A stretch of 64,000 bases of DNA, taken from JACZUI01 sp965216725 (GTDB taxonomy: Bacteria > Actinomycetota > Acidimicrobiia > Spongiisociales > ZC4RG35). The position numbers and the translations under genes are program-made. The DNA lies in contig CBDCGI010000007.1 in assembly GCA_965216725.1 (NCBI GenBank), positions 1 to 64,000 on the forward strand. The letters run 5' to 3'. Position 1 is the first letter of the stretch. Every line of letters begins with the position of its first letter. Of this stretch, positions 25,137 to 34,560 are shown piece by piece. The notes beneath the pieces are model-generated. The model was not told the origin of the DNA and ran no database searches. It saw nothing but the letters and a program-made list of their open reading frames with translations.

Positions 25137-26636
25137 TCAATTGACTGGAAAGTACTGATCGCCTATTGCCGTCAAGCCCCCGCCACCGCCGTAGAGGATG
25201 TTCAAGTAATCGGGGAGGGCGTCCCAATCGGAATCATTCGCGATTGCCAGGTCATCTCTGCCGTCGCCATTGAAGTCGTGGGAGATCAGGTATTCGCCGA
25301 AACGCTCGCCATCTTTGGCCTTGCTCTTGACACCGGAAACGTCCTGGTGCCAGAACTCGTCCCCGGCAGGGCTCAGACCGCCACTTGCTCCGTATATCAC
25401 ATTCACCGCTCCGGCCCAGCTGATGAAATCAAATGGAGTCAAGTTGTCACCTGGGGTGCCAATAGAGAGATCGCTGTAACCGTCACCGTTCAGGTCCGCG
25501 ACCACGAGCGACTGCCCGAACCCATCACTAGGTTCCGCCTTCCCTTTGATGCCCGCCGAGTCTTGGTGATAGAGCTCGTCGTCGCTTGCCGTCAGCCCGT
25601 CGATGGTGCCGTAGATGACGTGGACCACGCCGACCGAATTGTCGAATTTGCGATCCTCGAGCCACACTCCAATCGCTAGATCCCCGAAGCCGTCCCCGTC
25701 GAAGTCACCGGCATCTATCTCCCAGCCGAATTCATCATCCTGTTCTGCGGTCTGTTTGATACCGGCACGGTTCTGGTGCCAGAAGTCGTCATCCGCTGCC
25801 CTAAGGCCCTCGTCCGTTCCGTAGAGAACATTGACCGCCCCTGCGAATGGCAGACCGTCGATAGTCTCCCCTGGGGCCCCGATGGCGAGATCGTCAGAAC
25901 CGTTTCCGTCGAAATCGGCCACCGCAAGCGTCAATCCGAACCGGTCACAACTTCCAGCCTGTCCCTTGACCCCAGCCTTGTCCTGATGCCAGTAGTCGTC
26001 GTGGCCGGCATCAAGGCCATCGGCCGAGCCATAAATAACGTTGACAGCGCCCGCCCAGGTGCCGCCCGCATGGCAGGACCCCGATCCCACCTGATCGTGA
26101 GGGACGCCGATTGCCAGGTCGTCGTACCCGTCTTCGTCGAAGTCGCCGGAGGCTAGAGCACGACCAAATTGCTCGGGTATGTAAAAGTCGGGTTGACCTT
26201 TGATTCCAGGAGATCCCTGGGACCACAGCTGGTCTCGAGTCGGGTCTGGACCTGAAGCCGATCCATGCACGACCAAAACGGACCCAGTTTCGGCATCGGA
26301 GCCAGGTATTCCCACGGCAAGATCGGCAAACCCGTCATCGTCGAAATCGCCACAGGCATAGGAACGGCCGAATCTGTCATACGCACCAGGAAAACCCTTG
26401 ATGCCCGGAGTGTTGAGATTCAATGTCACGTCGGGTGTCTCGGAAACCCCGCCAGGAGACCCGAACCGAACGTACACCTCCCCTGCACCGCTGTCGTATC
26501 CGACCGTGGCGTTGGGGTCTGCAGTTATCAGTTCACTGAAGCCGTCACCGTTGAGGTCACATGTGGCCCAGCCGTTCTGGTGGGCGTGAGGAACGAATCC
26601 AGCAAAAGAGAGCGACCATAGGCAGACGATTCCCAA
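25137..26636 (-). CDS. secreted stand-alone seven-repeat FG-GAP propeller
   Basis: About 500 residues. After a hydrophobic leader (GIVCLWSLSFAGFVP) come seven FG-GAP repeats with loops DLNGDGFSELITA, DFDDDGFADLAVG, DFDEDGYDDLAIG, DFDGNGSDDLAIG, DFDGDGFGDLAIG, DLNGDGYSDLSIG and DFNGDGRDDLAIA. A Cys precedes loop 1 (ATCDLNGDG) and loop 2 (YACGDFDDDG), a pair shared with the other stand-alone members. The start is unclear. TTG 26636 has AGGAG four bases upstream. A better-placed GGAGGAGG site points to an ATC codon at 26654, perhaps a mutated or misread start. It probably acts outside the cell as a calcium-bound scaffold or adhesin. Confidence 0.8.
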   Translation of the reverse strand: MGIVCLWSLSFAGFVPHAHQNGWATCDLNGDGFSELITADPNATVGYDSGAGEVYVRFGSPGGVSETPDVTLNLNTPGIKGFPGAYDRFGRSYACGDFDDDGFADLAVGIPGSDAETGSVLVVHGSASGPDPTRDQLWSQGSPGIKGQPDFYIPEQFGRALASGDFDEDGYDDLAIGVPHDQVGSGSCHAGGTWAGAVNVIYGSADGLDAGHDDYWHQDKAGVKGQAGSCDRFGLTLAVADFDGNGSDDLAIGAPGETIDGLPFAGAVNVLYGTDEGLRAADDDFWHQNRAGIKQTAEQDDEFGWEIDAGDFDGDGFGDLAIGVWLEDRKFDNSVGVVHVIYGTIDGLTASDDELYHQDSAGIKGKAEPSDGFGQSLVVADLNGDGYSDLSIGTPGDNLTPFDFISWAGAVNVIYGASGGLSPAGDEFWHQDVSGVKSKAKDGERFGEYLISHDFNGDGRDDLAIANDSDWDALPDYLNILYGGGGGLTAIGDQYFPVN

Positions 26637-26748
26637 CAGACTCCTGGCTTTGATAGCTACGACCTCCTCCCGGCGCCAGGATACCTGAACAGGATTGACG
26701 GTTTGCCCTCCAGCACGCGCCCAATGCGCTCCAGAATGAGCAGCAATC

Positions 26749-28296
26749 TCAGACCTCGGCCGGCGTAGGCACCACGTACGGCTCGCGATACTTTCGCGCC
26801 AGAAGGGCACTGGCCTCAGCATTGCCCACAATCGGCGACAACTCCTTTGACAGACCCAAGCTCTGACCAAGAACGAGATCTCCTGAGGCACCGTTTGTGT
26901 TGAGATTCGCTCGTACTTTCTCGAGCAGCCCTCGGATCATCGGAGGCGCTCCCAAAGCATCCACGGCCGACGTCACTTCGGCATCTGAAGCATCGTCCCC
27001 GACCAGATACGAGATATTGCCCAGGTGACACAAGGCACTTGACACGTGTCCTTCCTCGACAGTGCCTGTGATCAAATCGGGATCGTTGCCCTTGACGGCG
27101 TCCACGAAGCCTTTGATGTGATTTAGCTGCGATCCGGGGAACCGTTTGAGGACCTCGCCATCCTGCCCTGTGATCGCCGCCGAACCTTTGTGGTAAGTGA
27201 TGTTTCCTTCCGTGCCATAGAAGATGATCCCGTTGCTGACACCGAGATGGGGCTCGGTCGGCAGACCCAGGATCTCCTGCACAACCCAGGTGTCACCGAA
27301 ACGATGGATTGTCACCGAGGTGTTGGGGGTCTCCCCGCTATCCGGCGGTCCGTACCGTCCACCGTAGGTGAGGACCGAGTCTCCCAAGCCTTCCAGCCCG
27401 AGGCCGATGCGGGCCACATCTATTCGATGGATTCCGTTGTTCCCCAGGGCCCCGTTGCCGTAATCCCAAAACCAATGCCAGTGGTAGTGGAAGCCTCCAC
27501 GTTCGGGTGGCTTCATCTCAGCGGGTCCCACCCAAAGGTCATAGTCCACCGAAGCCGGGACCTTGGGCTCCTTGTCAGGTATCGGTGTTCTGGGCTTGTG
27601 AGTGATGCAGTGAACAACCTCGATGTCGCCCAAGCCCCCACCTTGCATGAAGGCGGCAGCGGCCCCCAGCGATGTGTTGGATCTCAACTGAGTACCGTGC
27701 TGTACCAAACGTCGATACTTCTCTGTTGCGGCGATGACCGCCAGCCCTTCGTCGAAGGTGTGGGTAAGCGGCTTTTCGACATAGACGTGCTTTCCTGCCT
27801 GGAGCGCCCATATCGTCGCCAACGCGTGCCAGTGATGTGGTGTAGCTACCGAGACGACATCGACGGTGGGATCGGCCAAGACCTCTCGGATGTCGGATCG
27901 AACTCGAGGCCGGCGACCAGTCTTCAAGCCGATCTCGTCGGCGGCCCGATCCCCGAGAGCAAAATCGACATCACAGATGTAGGTGATCTCGGTTTCGTCG
28001 AGAGCCATGAAGTTCTTGATATGACTCTTTCCGTGCCCGCGGGTACCGACCACTGCGACGCTGAGATTGTCACGGATCAGCTCTTTGGGGTTGGGGACGG
28101 GCCGTATGGTCAAGTCCATCCGCTGGGCGATCCTGTCCAGACGTTCCAGATTCTCCGTTTGCCGGGCGGCGTCGCGCTCCAGCCGCTCGATGGTGTCGTC
28201 GAGGTGGTAAACCCGCTTCAGGATGTCGGGGGAGCGCCGGGCGAATGAGAAGAGCCGTCGGAGAAACCTCTTCACAGATGACAGGACGGCCCGCAT
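26749..28296 (-). CDS. Gfo/Idh/MocA-family oxidoreductase
   Basis: 515 residues from the ATG at 28296. An unusual N-terminal extension (residues 1-75) is basic and then coiled-coil-like (LDDTIERLERDAARQTENLE). The Rossmann domain follows with VAVVGTRGHGKSHIKNF and ATPHHWHALATIWALQAG, and the family Lys-Pro motif is YVEKPLTHT. The C-terminal domain includes HWFWDYGNGALGNNGIHRID. It is expected to oxidise or reduce a sugar or polyol with NAD(P). It lies divergent to the polymer-export genes (156-base gap), so a surface-polysaccharide sugar is a reasonable substrate guess. Confidence 0.85.
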   Translation of the reverse strand: MRAVLSSVKRFLRRLFSFARRSPDILKRVYHLDDTIERLERDAARQTENLERLDRIAQRMDLTIRPVPNPKELIRDNLSVAVVGTRGHGKSHIKNFMALDETEITYICDVDFALGDRAADEIGLKTGRRPRVRSDIREVLADPTVDVVSVATPHHWHALATIWALQAGKHVYVEKPLTHTFDEGLAVIAATEKYRRLVQHGTQLRSNTSLGAAAAFMQGGGLGDIEVVHCITHKPRTPIPDKEPKVPASVDYDLWVGPAEMKPPERGGFHYHWHWFWDYGNGALGNNGIHRIDVARIGLGLEGLGDSVLTYGGRYGPPDSGETPNTSVTIHRFGDTWVVQEILGLPTEPHLGVSNGIIFYGTEGNITYHKGSAAITGQDGEVLKRFPGSQLNHIKGFVDAVKGNDPDLITGTVEEGHVSSALCHLGNISYLVGDDASDAEVTSAVDALGAPPMIRGLLEKVRANLNTNGASGDLVLGQSLGLSKELSPIVGNAEASALLARKYREPYVVPTPAEV

Positions 28297-28452
28297 ACCC
28301 CTTCGATCCTTGACTCGGGTGAAGCCAACAGTTTGGGGCCTCAACGCACAATTGACAAGAGGAACTGGCTTTATCACCGAACGCAAAGGTCTGCTGCGTC
28401 CGCAGTCGGCTGTAACGTGGCGCCCGGCTAAACCCGAACACACAGGAGTCGT

Positions 28453-29235
28453 GTGATCAAACGCGTCACCGCGGTCTGGAACCAACGCCCCCTGATGCGG
28501 CATCTCGTCGGGCGCTACCTCAAGAATCGCTACGAGGGCGCTGCGCTCGGTTATCTGTGGTCGCTGCTAGAGCCAGCGTTGCTGACGGCTGTCTACTACT
28601 TCGTATTCTCGTTGGTCGGCCGCTTCGGGGTCGAGGACTACGCGCTTTTCATCATCGTGGCCATGCTCCCGTGGGTTTGGTTCAGCTCAACTGCAAACGG
28701 AAGCACCCGCTCTTTGCTCAACGAACGTCGGCTGATAACAACCATCTATATCCCGCGCGAGGTCTTTCCGCTTTCGCTGGCGACCGGCAAAGGCGTGGAA
28801 CTCGCCATGAGCCTTCCCGTCATCCCGGTTGTGGCCTTGGTGCTGCAGCGCCCTCCGAGCTGGTACGTCCTTCTGATACCGGTCGCGATGGCTATTCAGT
28901 GGGTTTTGGTGTCTGGAGTTGCCCTGGCCCTTTCGGCACTGAACACTCTGTACGGCGACGTGGAACGGGTGATCCGAGTCGCGCTCAGGGCAGCGTTCTA
29001 CATGACTCCCATCGTGTATCCCTTCGACAGAATCCCCTTGGAATGGGCCTCCCGCACCCTGGAGTTGGCCAACCCTCTCGTTGGCTTGACCCGTGTATAT
29101 CGTGCCGCTTGGTTTGCGGAGAGTTTCCCAGGATGGGGCATACTCGCTTGGGATGCCGCGCTTGCCGCTCTCATCCTGGGCATCGGGTGGTGGCTGTTCG
29201 CTCGTCTCGAACCTCAAGTACTCAAGGAGCTTTGA
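28453..29235 (+). CDS. ABC-2 type polysaccharide/teichoic acid export permease
   Basis: 260 residues from GTG 28453 with AGGAG upstream. The opening RYLKNRYEGAALGYLWSLLE is the typical start of TagG/Wzm-type permeases, followed by six membrane segments. LANPLVGLTRVYRAAWF near the C-terminus is also family-like. With the ATPase encoded by the next gene (TGATG overlap) it would export a lipid-linked polymer across the membrane. Neighbouring glycerophosphotransferase-like genes suggest a glycerol-phosphate-containing polymer. Confidence 0.9.
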   Translation: MIKRVTAVWNQRPLMRHLVGRYLKNRYEGAALGYLWSLLEPALLTAVYYFVFSLVGRFGVEDYALFIIVAMLPWVWFSSTANGSTRSLLNERRLITTIYIPREVFPLSLATGKGVELAMSLPVIPVVALVLQRPPSWYVLLIPVAMAIQWVLVSGVALALSALNTLYGDVERVIRVALRAAFYMTPIVYPFDRIPLEWASRTLELANPLVGLTRVYRAAWFAESFPGWGILAWDAALAALILGIGWWLFARLEPQVLKEL

Positions 29236-29969
29236 TGGCGGAGATCATCGCTGAAAACGTCGGCATCCGTTTCGCCATCAACCGCAAGCAGAGAAAAAGC
29301 GGGCGTGATGTGGTCATCAAGGGCCGCAGAGCCGGCAGCTCTCAACAGTTCTGGGCTTTGCGAGACGTGTCCTTCGCAATTCCTGCAGGCGAAGTCGTCG
29401 GGATCATGGGCCCCAATGGATCTGGGAAGACCACGCTGCTCAAACTGATAGGCGGTGTGATGGAACCTGACGAGGGAGCTCTCACCACGACTGGCACCGT
29501 TGCGTCCATGATCTCTTTGGGCGCAGGTTTCTCCCCAGCGCTAACGGCGGCAGAGAACATCTACCTCACCGGAGCCATTTACGGGTTGAGTCGCAAAGAG
29601 ATCGATAGCCGTTTCGACGACATTGTGGCCTTCGCCGAAATCGAAGGTTTTCTCGATACGCCAATTCGACATTTCTCATCAGGCATGAAGGTGCGACTCG
29701 GCTTCAGCGTCATCCGGGAGGTTTCCAACCCCATCGTCCTCCTCGATGAGGTGATGGCCGTGGGCGATCAGGCGTTTCGGAAGAAAGTCTTCCAGCACGT
29801 GAGATCGATGAAGGACGAGGGCAGGACATTGGTGATCGTGAGCCATCGCGCCAAGAACATCAGGAAGCTCTGCTCGCGCACCGTTGTCTTAGAGCACGGA
29901 CGAGTTTCATTCGACGGCAACACCGCAGCCGCAATACGGCATTACCAGAACCTCGTCGACGGCAGTTAG
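29235..29969 (+). CDS. ABC transporter ATP-binding protein for polymer export
   Basis: 244 residues starting at the ATG that overlaps the permease stop. Walker A GPNGSGKTT, signature FSSGMKVRLGFS, Walker B PIVLLDEVMAVGD, and switch His in VIVSHRAKN are all present. This matches the TagH/Wzt/KpsT class. The C-terminus ends soon after the nucleotide-binding domain, so there is no Wzt-type carbohydrate-binding domain. An N-terminal insertion rich in Arg/Lys precedes the Walker A block. It powers the adjacent permease. Confidence 0.92.
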   Translation: MAEIIAENVGIRFAINRKQRKSGRDVVIKGRRAGSSQQFWALRDVSFAIPAGEVVGIMGPNGSGKTTLLKLIGGVMEPDEGALTTTGTVASMISLGAGFSPALTAAENIYLTGAIYGLSRKEIDSRFDDIVAFAEIEGFLDTPIRHFSSGMKVRLGFSVIREVSNPIVLLDEVMAVGDQAFRKKVFQHVRSMKDEGRTLVIVSHRAKNIRKLCSRTVVLEHGRVSFDGNTAAAIRHYQNLVDGS

Positions 29970-29976
29970 AGCAGAT

Positions 29977-31566
29977 TCACCGGAACAGCTCGCCTTTACC
30001 CGGCATCGACCACCCAAACGTGTCGTGCTCCTGGACCCTCGTCGTAGCGTCATCGAGTGCCAGCCATCGTTGAGCTCCTGACTCGCCGGGTCCGGCGGCC
30101 GTCGAGTAGAGAACGGTGACCGCGCCGGCGTCGACATCGCCATCGATGTCGAGCAAGGGGGCTCCTGCAGCGAGATCCTGAAATCCGTCGCCGTCGAAGT
30201 CCCCTATGCCGACTGACCAGCCGAACCCACCGTGAGAGGGCCAAGCACCTGGGAGGGTCGAATCATCGGGCGAGACGTGGATCGCGGAAGCCGTGTCCAG
30301 ACCCACCCCTGACCCAAACAGGGCGGTCACCCCGCCGTCATCCTGACCCGACTCACAGAACAGGTTGCCACACGCCTCATGGGACCCGGCTGCCACATCA
30401 CCGTTGCCGTCGCCGTTCAGGTCCCCGGCGACGAGAGAGAATCCGAACCATTGCACCGGCGCCGATCCCGGGAACCAGGCATCAGTTTGTACCAGCCTCT
30501 GATCATCGGCCGCGGTGAGTCCGGAGACGGTCCCAAAAAAGGTGTGGACGGACCCGGCCTGCACATTCCCTGAGAAACTGTCGCGAGGAGCGCCCGCGAC
30601 GAGTTCGGAGAACCCATCGTTGTTGGTATCGCCAATTGCGACGGAATAGCCGAAGTTGTCGACGCCAAGTTGGCCTTTGACTCCGGCCCGGTCCCGGTGG
30701 AAGATCTGGTCGCCAGCGCCACGGAGGCCATCGGCGGTCCCATAAATGATGTTCACCGCACCTGCGTTCTTTCGGACGCCGTTGATATCGTCCCTTGGGG
30801 TACCAATGGCCAAGTCGTCATAGCCGTCGCCATTGATATCACCCAGTGCAAGCGACCAGCCAAAGCCGAATTGCACGCCTGGAGAGCCCTTCACTCCTGG
30901 CCGGTCGCGATCGATGAACTGGTCGCGAGACTGGAGGCCATCGACCGAGCCATAAACAACCGTCACCGATCCGGCTCCGTAGATGCCATCGACCGTGTCG
31001 TCGGGGGCCCCCATAGCGAGGTCGTCGAAGCCGTCGCCGTCGATGTCGCCTGTTGCGAGAGATGTACCCAGGTGCGCCAGACTTTCCAAGGTGCCTTTGA
31101 TTCCCTCGGTCTTGCGCGTGATAACTATCGAGTCGGCATCAGTCAAACCAGTTGCCGAGCCGTAGATGATGGTTACGGCTCCGACGCTAGGTTTGGCTGG
31201 AGGTTGCGCCTTTGACGCCCGGTGCGAATCGCCGACTGCGAGGTCGTCGTAACCGTCGCCGTTGAAATCCCCACAGTCGACAGCTGAGCCGAACATGGCT
31301 CCACCGTGCTCCACGCCGGGCACCCCTTCCAGGCCGACATGCCAGTTCTGGCGATCCGCATCGGCCAAACCTGCGATGTCGCCGTAAATGACAGAAACTA
31401 CGCCCGACCGTCCCACGTCTTCGACGTACTGGCTGACCGCACCGACAGCCAGATCATCGAAGCCGTCGTTGTCGAAATCACATCCGACGGACACTCCGGT
31501 GCCGGCAACAGCGGGCATTGCTGAGCCCAGCAGAGCCACAACAGCAACAAGACCTATCGATCTCAT
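29977..31566 (-). CDS. secreted stand-alone seven-repeat FG-GAP propeller
   Basis: 529 residues. Signal peptide RSIGLVAVVALLGSAMPAVAG, then seven repeats with loops DFDNDGFDDLAVG, DFNGDGYDDLAVG, DIDGDGFDDLAMG, DINGDGYDDLAIG, DTNNDGFSELVAG, DLNGDGNGDVAAG and DFDGDGFQDLAAG. Cysteines precede loops 1 and 2 (GCDFDNDG, DCGDFNGDG). An extra pair of cysteines in repeat 6 (ACGNLFCESG) is unique to this copy. It is encoded tail-to-tail with the ABC ATPase gene and head-to-head with the RTX subtilase. Confidence 0.87.
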   Translation of the reverse strand: MRSIGLVAVVALLGSAMPAVAGTGVSVGCDFDNDGFDDLAVGAVSQYVEDVGRSGVVSVIYGDIAGLADADRQNWHVGLEGVPGVEHGGAMFGSAVDCGDFNGDGYDDLAVGDSHRASKAQPPAKPSVGAVTIIYGSATGLTDADSIVITRKTEGIKGTLESLAHLGTSLATGDIDGDGFDDLAMGAPDDTVDGIYGAGSVTVVYGSVDGLQSRDQFIDRDRPGVKGSPGVQFGFGWSLALGDINGDGYDDLAIGTPRDDINGVRKNAGAVNIIYGTADGLRGAGDQIFHRDRAGVKGQLGVDNFGYSVAIGDTNNDGFSELVAGAPRDSFSGNVQAGSVHTFFGTVSGLTAADDQRLVQTDAWFPGSAPVQWFGFSLVAGDLNGDGNGDVAAGSHEACGNLFCESGQDDGGVTALFGSGVGLDTASAIHVSPDDSTLPGAWPSHGGFGWSVGIGDFDGDGFQDLAAGAPLLDIDGDVDAGAVTVLYSTAAGPGESGAQRWLALDDATTRVQEHDTFGWSMPGKGELFR

Positions 31567-31678
31567 ACACCATGCCTTTCGAGCCGATCTTCACATCGAA
31601 ATCAGCAACGAGCCAGAGGATTTGGTCCCAAGCGCCTACTTTTGTTCAACGGCCGACGGCCGAGCGCTGGCAAGTATT

Positions 31679-34558
31679 GTGCGTCAGAGAGAGTTGAGCC
31701 CTACCAGCAGAAGACCGAGCTTTTTCCTCACCTTTCTGGTGATACCTCTACTTGTCGTCGGCGTTGCAATGCCCGGTGGGGCCGATCCAGATTCTTGGGC
31801 GGCTTCGACGATCCCCCGATCGAACAAGTTCCCTAAAACGCCGTCGAAGATCTCGAGCAGCCTGTCTGCCCAAGTCGCCGCAGCCGCAATAGACTCTGAA
31901 GACGCGGCAACACCGGTCGACGTGAAGGTGAGGATCTCCGAAAGGCCTGACGTCTTGAGTGAACGAGCCTCGGCGTTGGGTGGCTCGGTGTCGTTTGCTG
32001 GTGAAAACCTCCTCTGGCTGGAGATACCTGCAGGCAAGATCGCTGCAATTGCGGCCTTGGATGGCGTCGAATGGGTCACCGCTGCGGCAATTCCCTACGC
32101 ATTGGGCGACGTCAGCGAAGGTGTAGCAACGATGCAGGCCCAGGAATGGGTTGAAAACGGGGCAACCGGCGAAGGTATCAATGTAGCCATCGTCGATCTG
32201 GGTTTCGCCGGCTACCAGGGAGCTATCAACAATGGTGACCTTCCCGCCGTGGAGAAAAAGAACTTCTGCGGATCGGGCCACTTCAACGACGATCCTCACG
32301 GCACAGGCGTGGCCGAAATCGTTCACGACACTGCACCTGACGCCAGCCTGCATCTGATTTGCGTGAACACTGAGGCCGACCTTGGCAAAGCAGTCGACTA
32401 TGCCATTGCAAATGGCGTCGACGTGATCAATCACTCGGTGGGGTGGTGGAACACGGGCCGCGGCGATGGGTCCGGCGAGCCCGGTACTCCGGAGTGGAAC
32501 GCAGGACGGGCGGTCGAGGCCGGAATCGTTTGGGTCCAAGCATCCGGGAACCATGCCCAGAAGCACTGGAAGGGTCAGTACGACGACGCCAGCGGTGATG
32601 GGTTCCACGAATTTGATCCCGGCTTAGACGAGACCAATGCCTTCTTACTAGGTCCGTTCCAGACCGTGGCTGTCTTTCTCAAATGGAATCGGTGGCCGAC
32701 GACGAGCCTCGACTACGACCTAGGGCTCTATGACCACACCATCCAAGACTTCGTCGCCGTTTCGGCCGATACTCAGGACGGGTCCCAGCAACCGATAGAA
32801 CAACTCGTCTACACCAACTTGACCGGTGGCGTCCGGGTGCTCGGTGTAGCAATCGACCACTTCAGCGGCAATGGCAACCCGAGGATGGACCTCTTCATCA
32901 CCACCGACGAATTTCAATACCAGGTCAAGGCGGGCAGCATCGTCGAGCCTGGCGGCCATCCCGACGTGATCACCGTGGGGGCCACATGCTGGAGCGACGA
33001 CGACCTTGCCTCATACAGCTCGCGTGGGCCCAACCCGAATGGAGTCATCAAGCCCGACCTGACTGCGCCAACCGGGGTCACCACGCGAGCCTACGGTGCC
33101 GGAGACGCCTCCTGTACCTCTGGTTTCACCGGCACGTCATCGGCGTCGCCCCATGCAGCCGGCATGGCCGCGCTGGTGCTGTCTAGCGACGGAAGCCTCG
33201 ATCCTCACGAAGTTCTTGACCGGCTGGCCATTCACACCATCGATCTGGGGGACGTCGGGCCCGACAACAGATACGGAGTTGGTCGGATCAACGCACGCGG
33301 TCTCTGCGACGGGGAAGTCCCCACAATCATCGGAACCGATGGCAACGACCACCTCGACGGGACATCCGGTGCCGACATCATTCATGGATATGACGGGAGC
33401 GACGAGATCAACGGCAAGAAAGGCAAAGATCTCATCTGCGGTGGCGACGGCGACGACGACCTCGATGGCGGCTCAGCCGGCGACGAGTTGCGAGGCGGCA
33501 ACGGCGACGACTTGCTGCACGGAGGCACCGGCCCCGACAAGCTGTACGGCGGCGCCGACGACGACACCGCCTCCTACCGCAAGGCAGATGGCTCCATCGA
33601 AGTCGACCTCGAAGGAGAGTCCTCCTCCGGCGCCGACGGCAATGATGTTCTCAAGTCGATTGCCAATGTCATTGGGTCAAACTTCGACGACACCATCAAG
33701 GGCGACGCCGGGCCCAATCATCTCGAAGGTCGTGACGGTGCTGACACGATCCGGGGACGTGATGGCGATGACATGCTCGAAGGTGGGAAGCGAGGCGACG
33801 ATATCGAAGGGGGTAAGGGCGACGACGATATTCGGGGACAATCGGGCAAGGACATTCTCGACGGCCAATCTGGACATGACGACCTGTATGGCGGTTCATC
33901 GGCTGACGTCCTTGTTGGTTCCACCGGTAAGGACACCCTGGAAGGTGGCACCGGTGCCGATGAATTGAACGGTGACGCTGGCGCCGACACGCTCCTGGGT
34001 GGCGACGGCGATGACATCCTCAGGGGAGGAGACCACAACGACCACTTAGAAGGGCAGGCCGGCGAGGACCAGCTCTTCGGAGGTAAAGGCGACGACTACC
34101 TCTCTGGCGGAGGCAAGGCCGACATCCTCAATGGGCAGTCGGGAGACGACACTCTCGACGGTGGAACCTCTCCCGACACGTTGAACGGCTCCTCGGGCAA
34201 CGATTTGCTCATAGGTGGCTCAGCGGACGACATCATCGACGGAAGCGCTGGAACCGACGCGGTTAGCTATCTAGATGCCGGCGGCGGGGTGGTGGTGAGT
34301 CTTCTGACCGGGATCGTCACGGGAGCTTGGGGAGCGGACACTTTGGCAGCGGTCGAAAACATCATCGGTTCGCTTTTCGGCGACGAGCTGACAGGCGACG
34401 ACTCCCCCAACCTCATCGAGAGCATGGATGGAGATGACGCGGTGAACGGGCTCGGTGGCGACGACACGCTGGACGGTGGGCCTGGCACGGATACAGCCGA
34501 CGGTGGCGACGGGACGGACAGCTGTGTCAATTTCGAAAACCTGACGGCCTGCGAATAG
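31679..34558 (+). CDS. secreted subtilisin-like (S8) protease with RTX calcium-binding repeats
   Basis: 959 residues from GTG 31679 (TTG 31694 is an alternative). The frame continues upstream only as antisense of the divergent propeller gene. A signal segment FFLTFLVIPLLVVGVAMP is followed by a propeptide-like region. The S8 catalytic set is Asp173 in AIVDLGFAG, His207 in DPHGTGVAEIV, Asn291 in QASGNH and Ser487 in GTSSASPHAAG. A roughly 120-residue beta-rich insertion lies between the Asn and the Ser. From about residue 550 onward are many RTX nonapeptides (GGxGxDxLxGG type) that bind calcium. No type I secretion genes are nearby, and the Sec-type leader suggests ordinary export. It is likely a surface or matrix protease. 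Confidence 0.88.
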   Translation: MRQRELSPTSRRPSFFLTFLVIPLLVVGVAMPGGADPDSWAASTIPRSNKFPKTPSKISSSLSAQVAAAAIDSEDAATPVDVKVRISERPDVLSERASALGGSVSFAGENLLWLEIPAGKIAAIAALDGVEWVTAAAIPYALGDVSEGVATMQAQEWVENGATGEGINVAIVDLGFAGYQGAINNGDLPAVEKKNFCGSGHFNDDPHGTGVAEIVHDTAPDASLHLICVNTEADLGKAVDYAIANGVDVINHSVGWWNTGRGDGSGEPGTPEWNAGRAVEAGIVWVQASGNHAQKHWKGQYDDASGDGFHEFDPGLDETNAFLLGPFQTVAVFLKWNRWPTTSLDYDLGLYDHTIQDFVAVSADTQDGSQQPIEQLVYTNLTGGVRVLGVAIDHFSGNGNPRMDLFITTDEFQYQVKAGSIVEPGGHPDVITVGATCWSDDDLASYSSRGPNPNGVIKPDLTAPTGVTTRAYGAGDASCTSGFTGTSSASPHAAGMAALVLSSDGSLDPHEVLDRLAIHTIDLGDVGPDNRYGVGRINARGLCDGEVPTIIGTDGNDHLDGTSGADIIHGYDGSDEINGKKGKDLICGGDGDDDLDGGSAGDELRGGNGDDLLHGGTGPDKLYGGADDDTASYRKADGSIEVDLEGESSSGADGNDVLKSIANVIGSNFDDTIKGDAGPNHLEGRDGADTIRGRDGDDMLEGGKRGDDIEGGKGDDDIRGQSGKDILDGQSGHDDLYGGSSADVLVGSTGKDTLEGGTGADELNGDAGADTLLGGDGDDILRGGDHNDHLEGQAGEDQLFGGKGDDYLSGGGKADILNGQSGDDTLDGGTSPDTLNGSSGNDLLIGGSADDIIDGSAGTDAVSYLDAGGGVVVSLLTGIVTGAWGADTLAAVENIIGSLFGDELTGDDSPNLIESMDGDDAVNGLGGDDTLDGGPGTDTADGGDGTDSCVNFENLTACE

Positions 34559-34560
34559 GC

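Noticed and set aside
28362..28367. TTGACA between the divergent oxidoreductase and ABC permease genes
   Set aside because: No acceptable -10 element at 16-18 bases was found, so no promoter is called.
31388..31678. Upstream extension of the S8-RTX protease frame
   Set aside because: It overlaps the divergent propeller gene antisense, has no leader peptide, and the real signal segment lies after 31679.
33330..34540. Short periodic repeats that could suggest a CRISPR array or minisatellite
   Set aside because: They are degenerate 27-base units in frame that encode RTX nonapeptides. There are no identical repeats separated by unique spacers.
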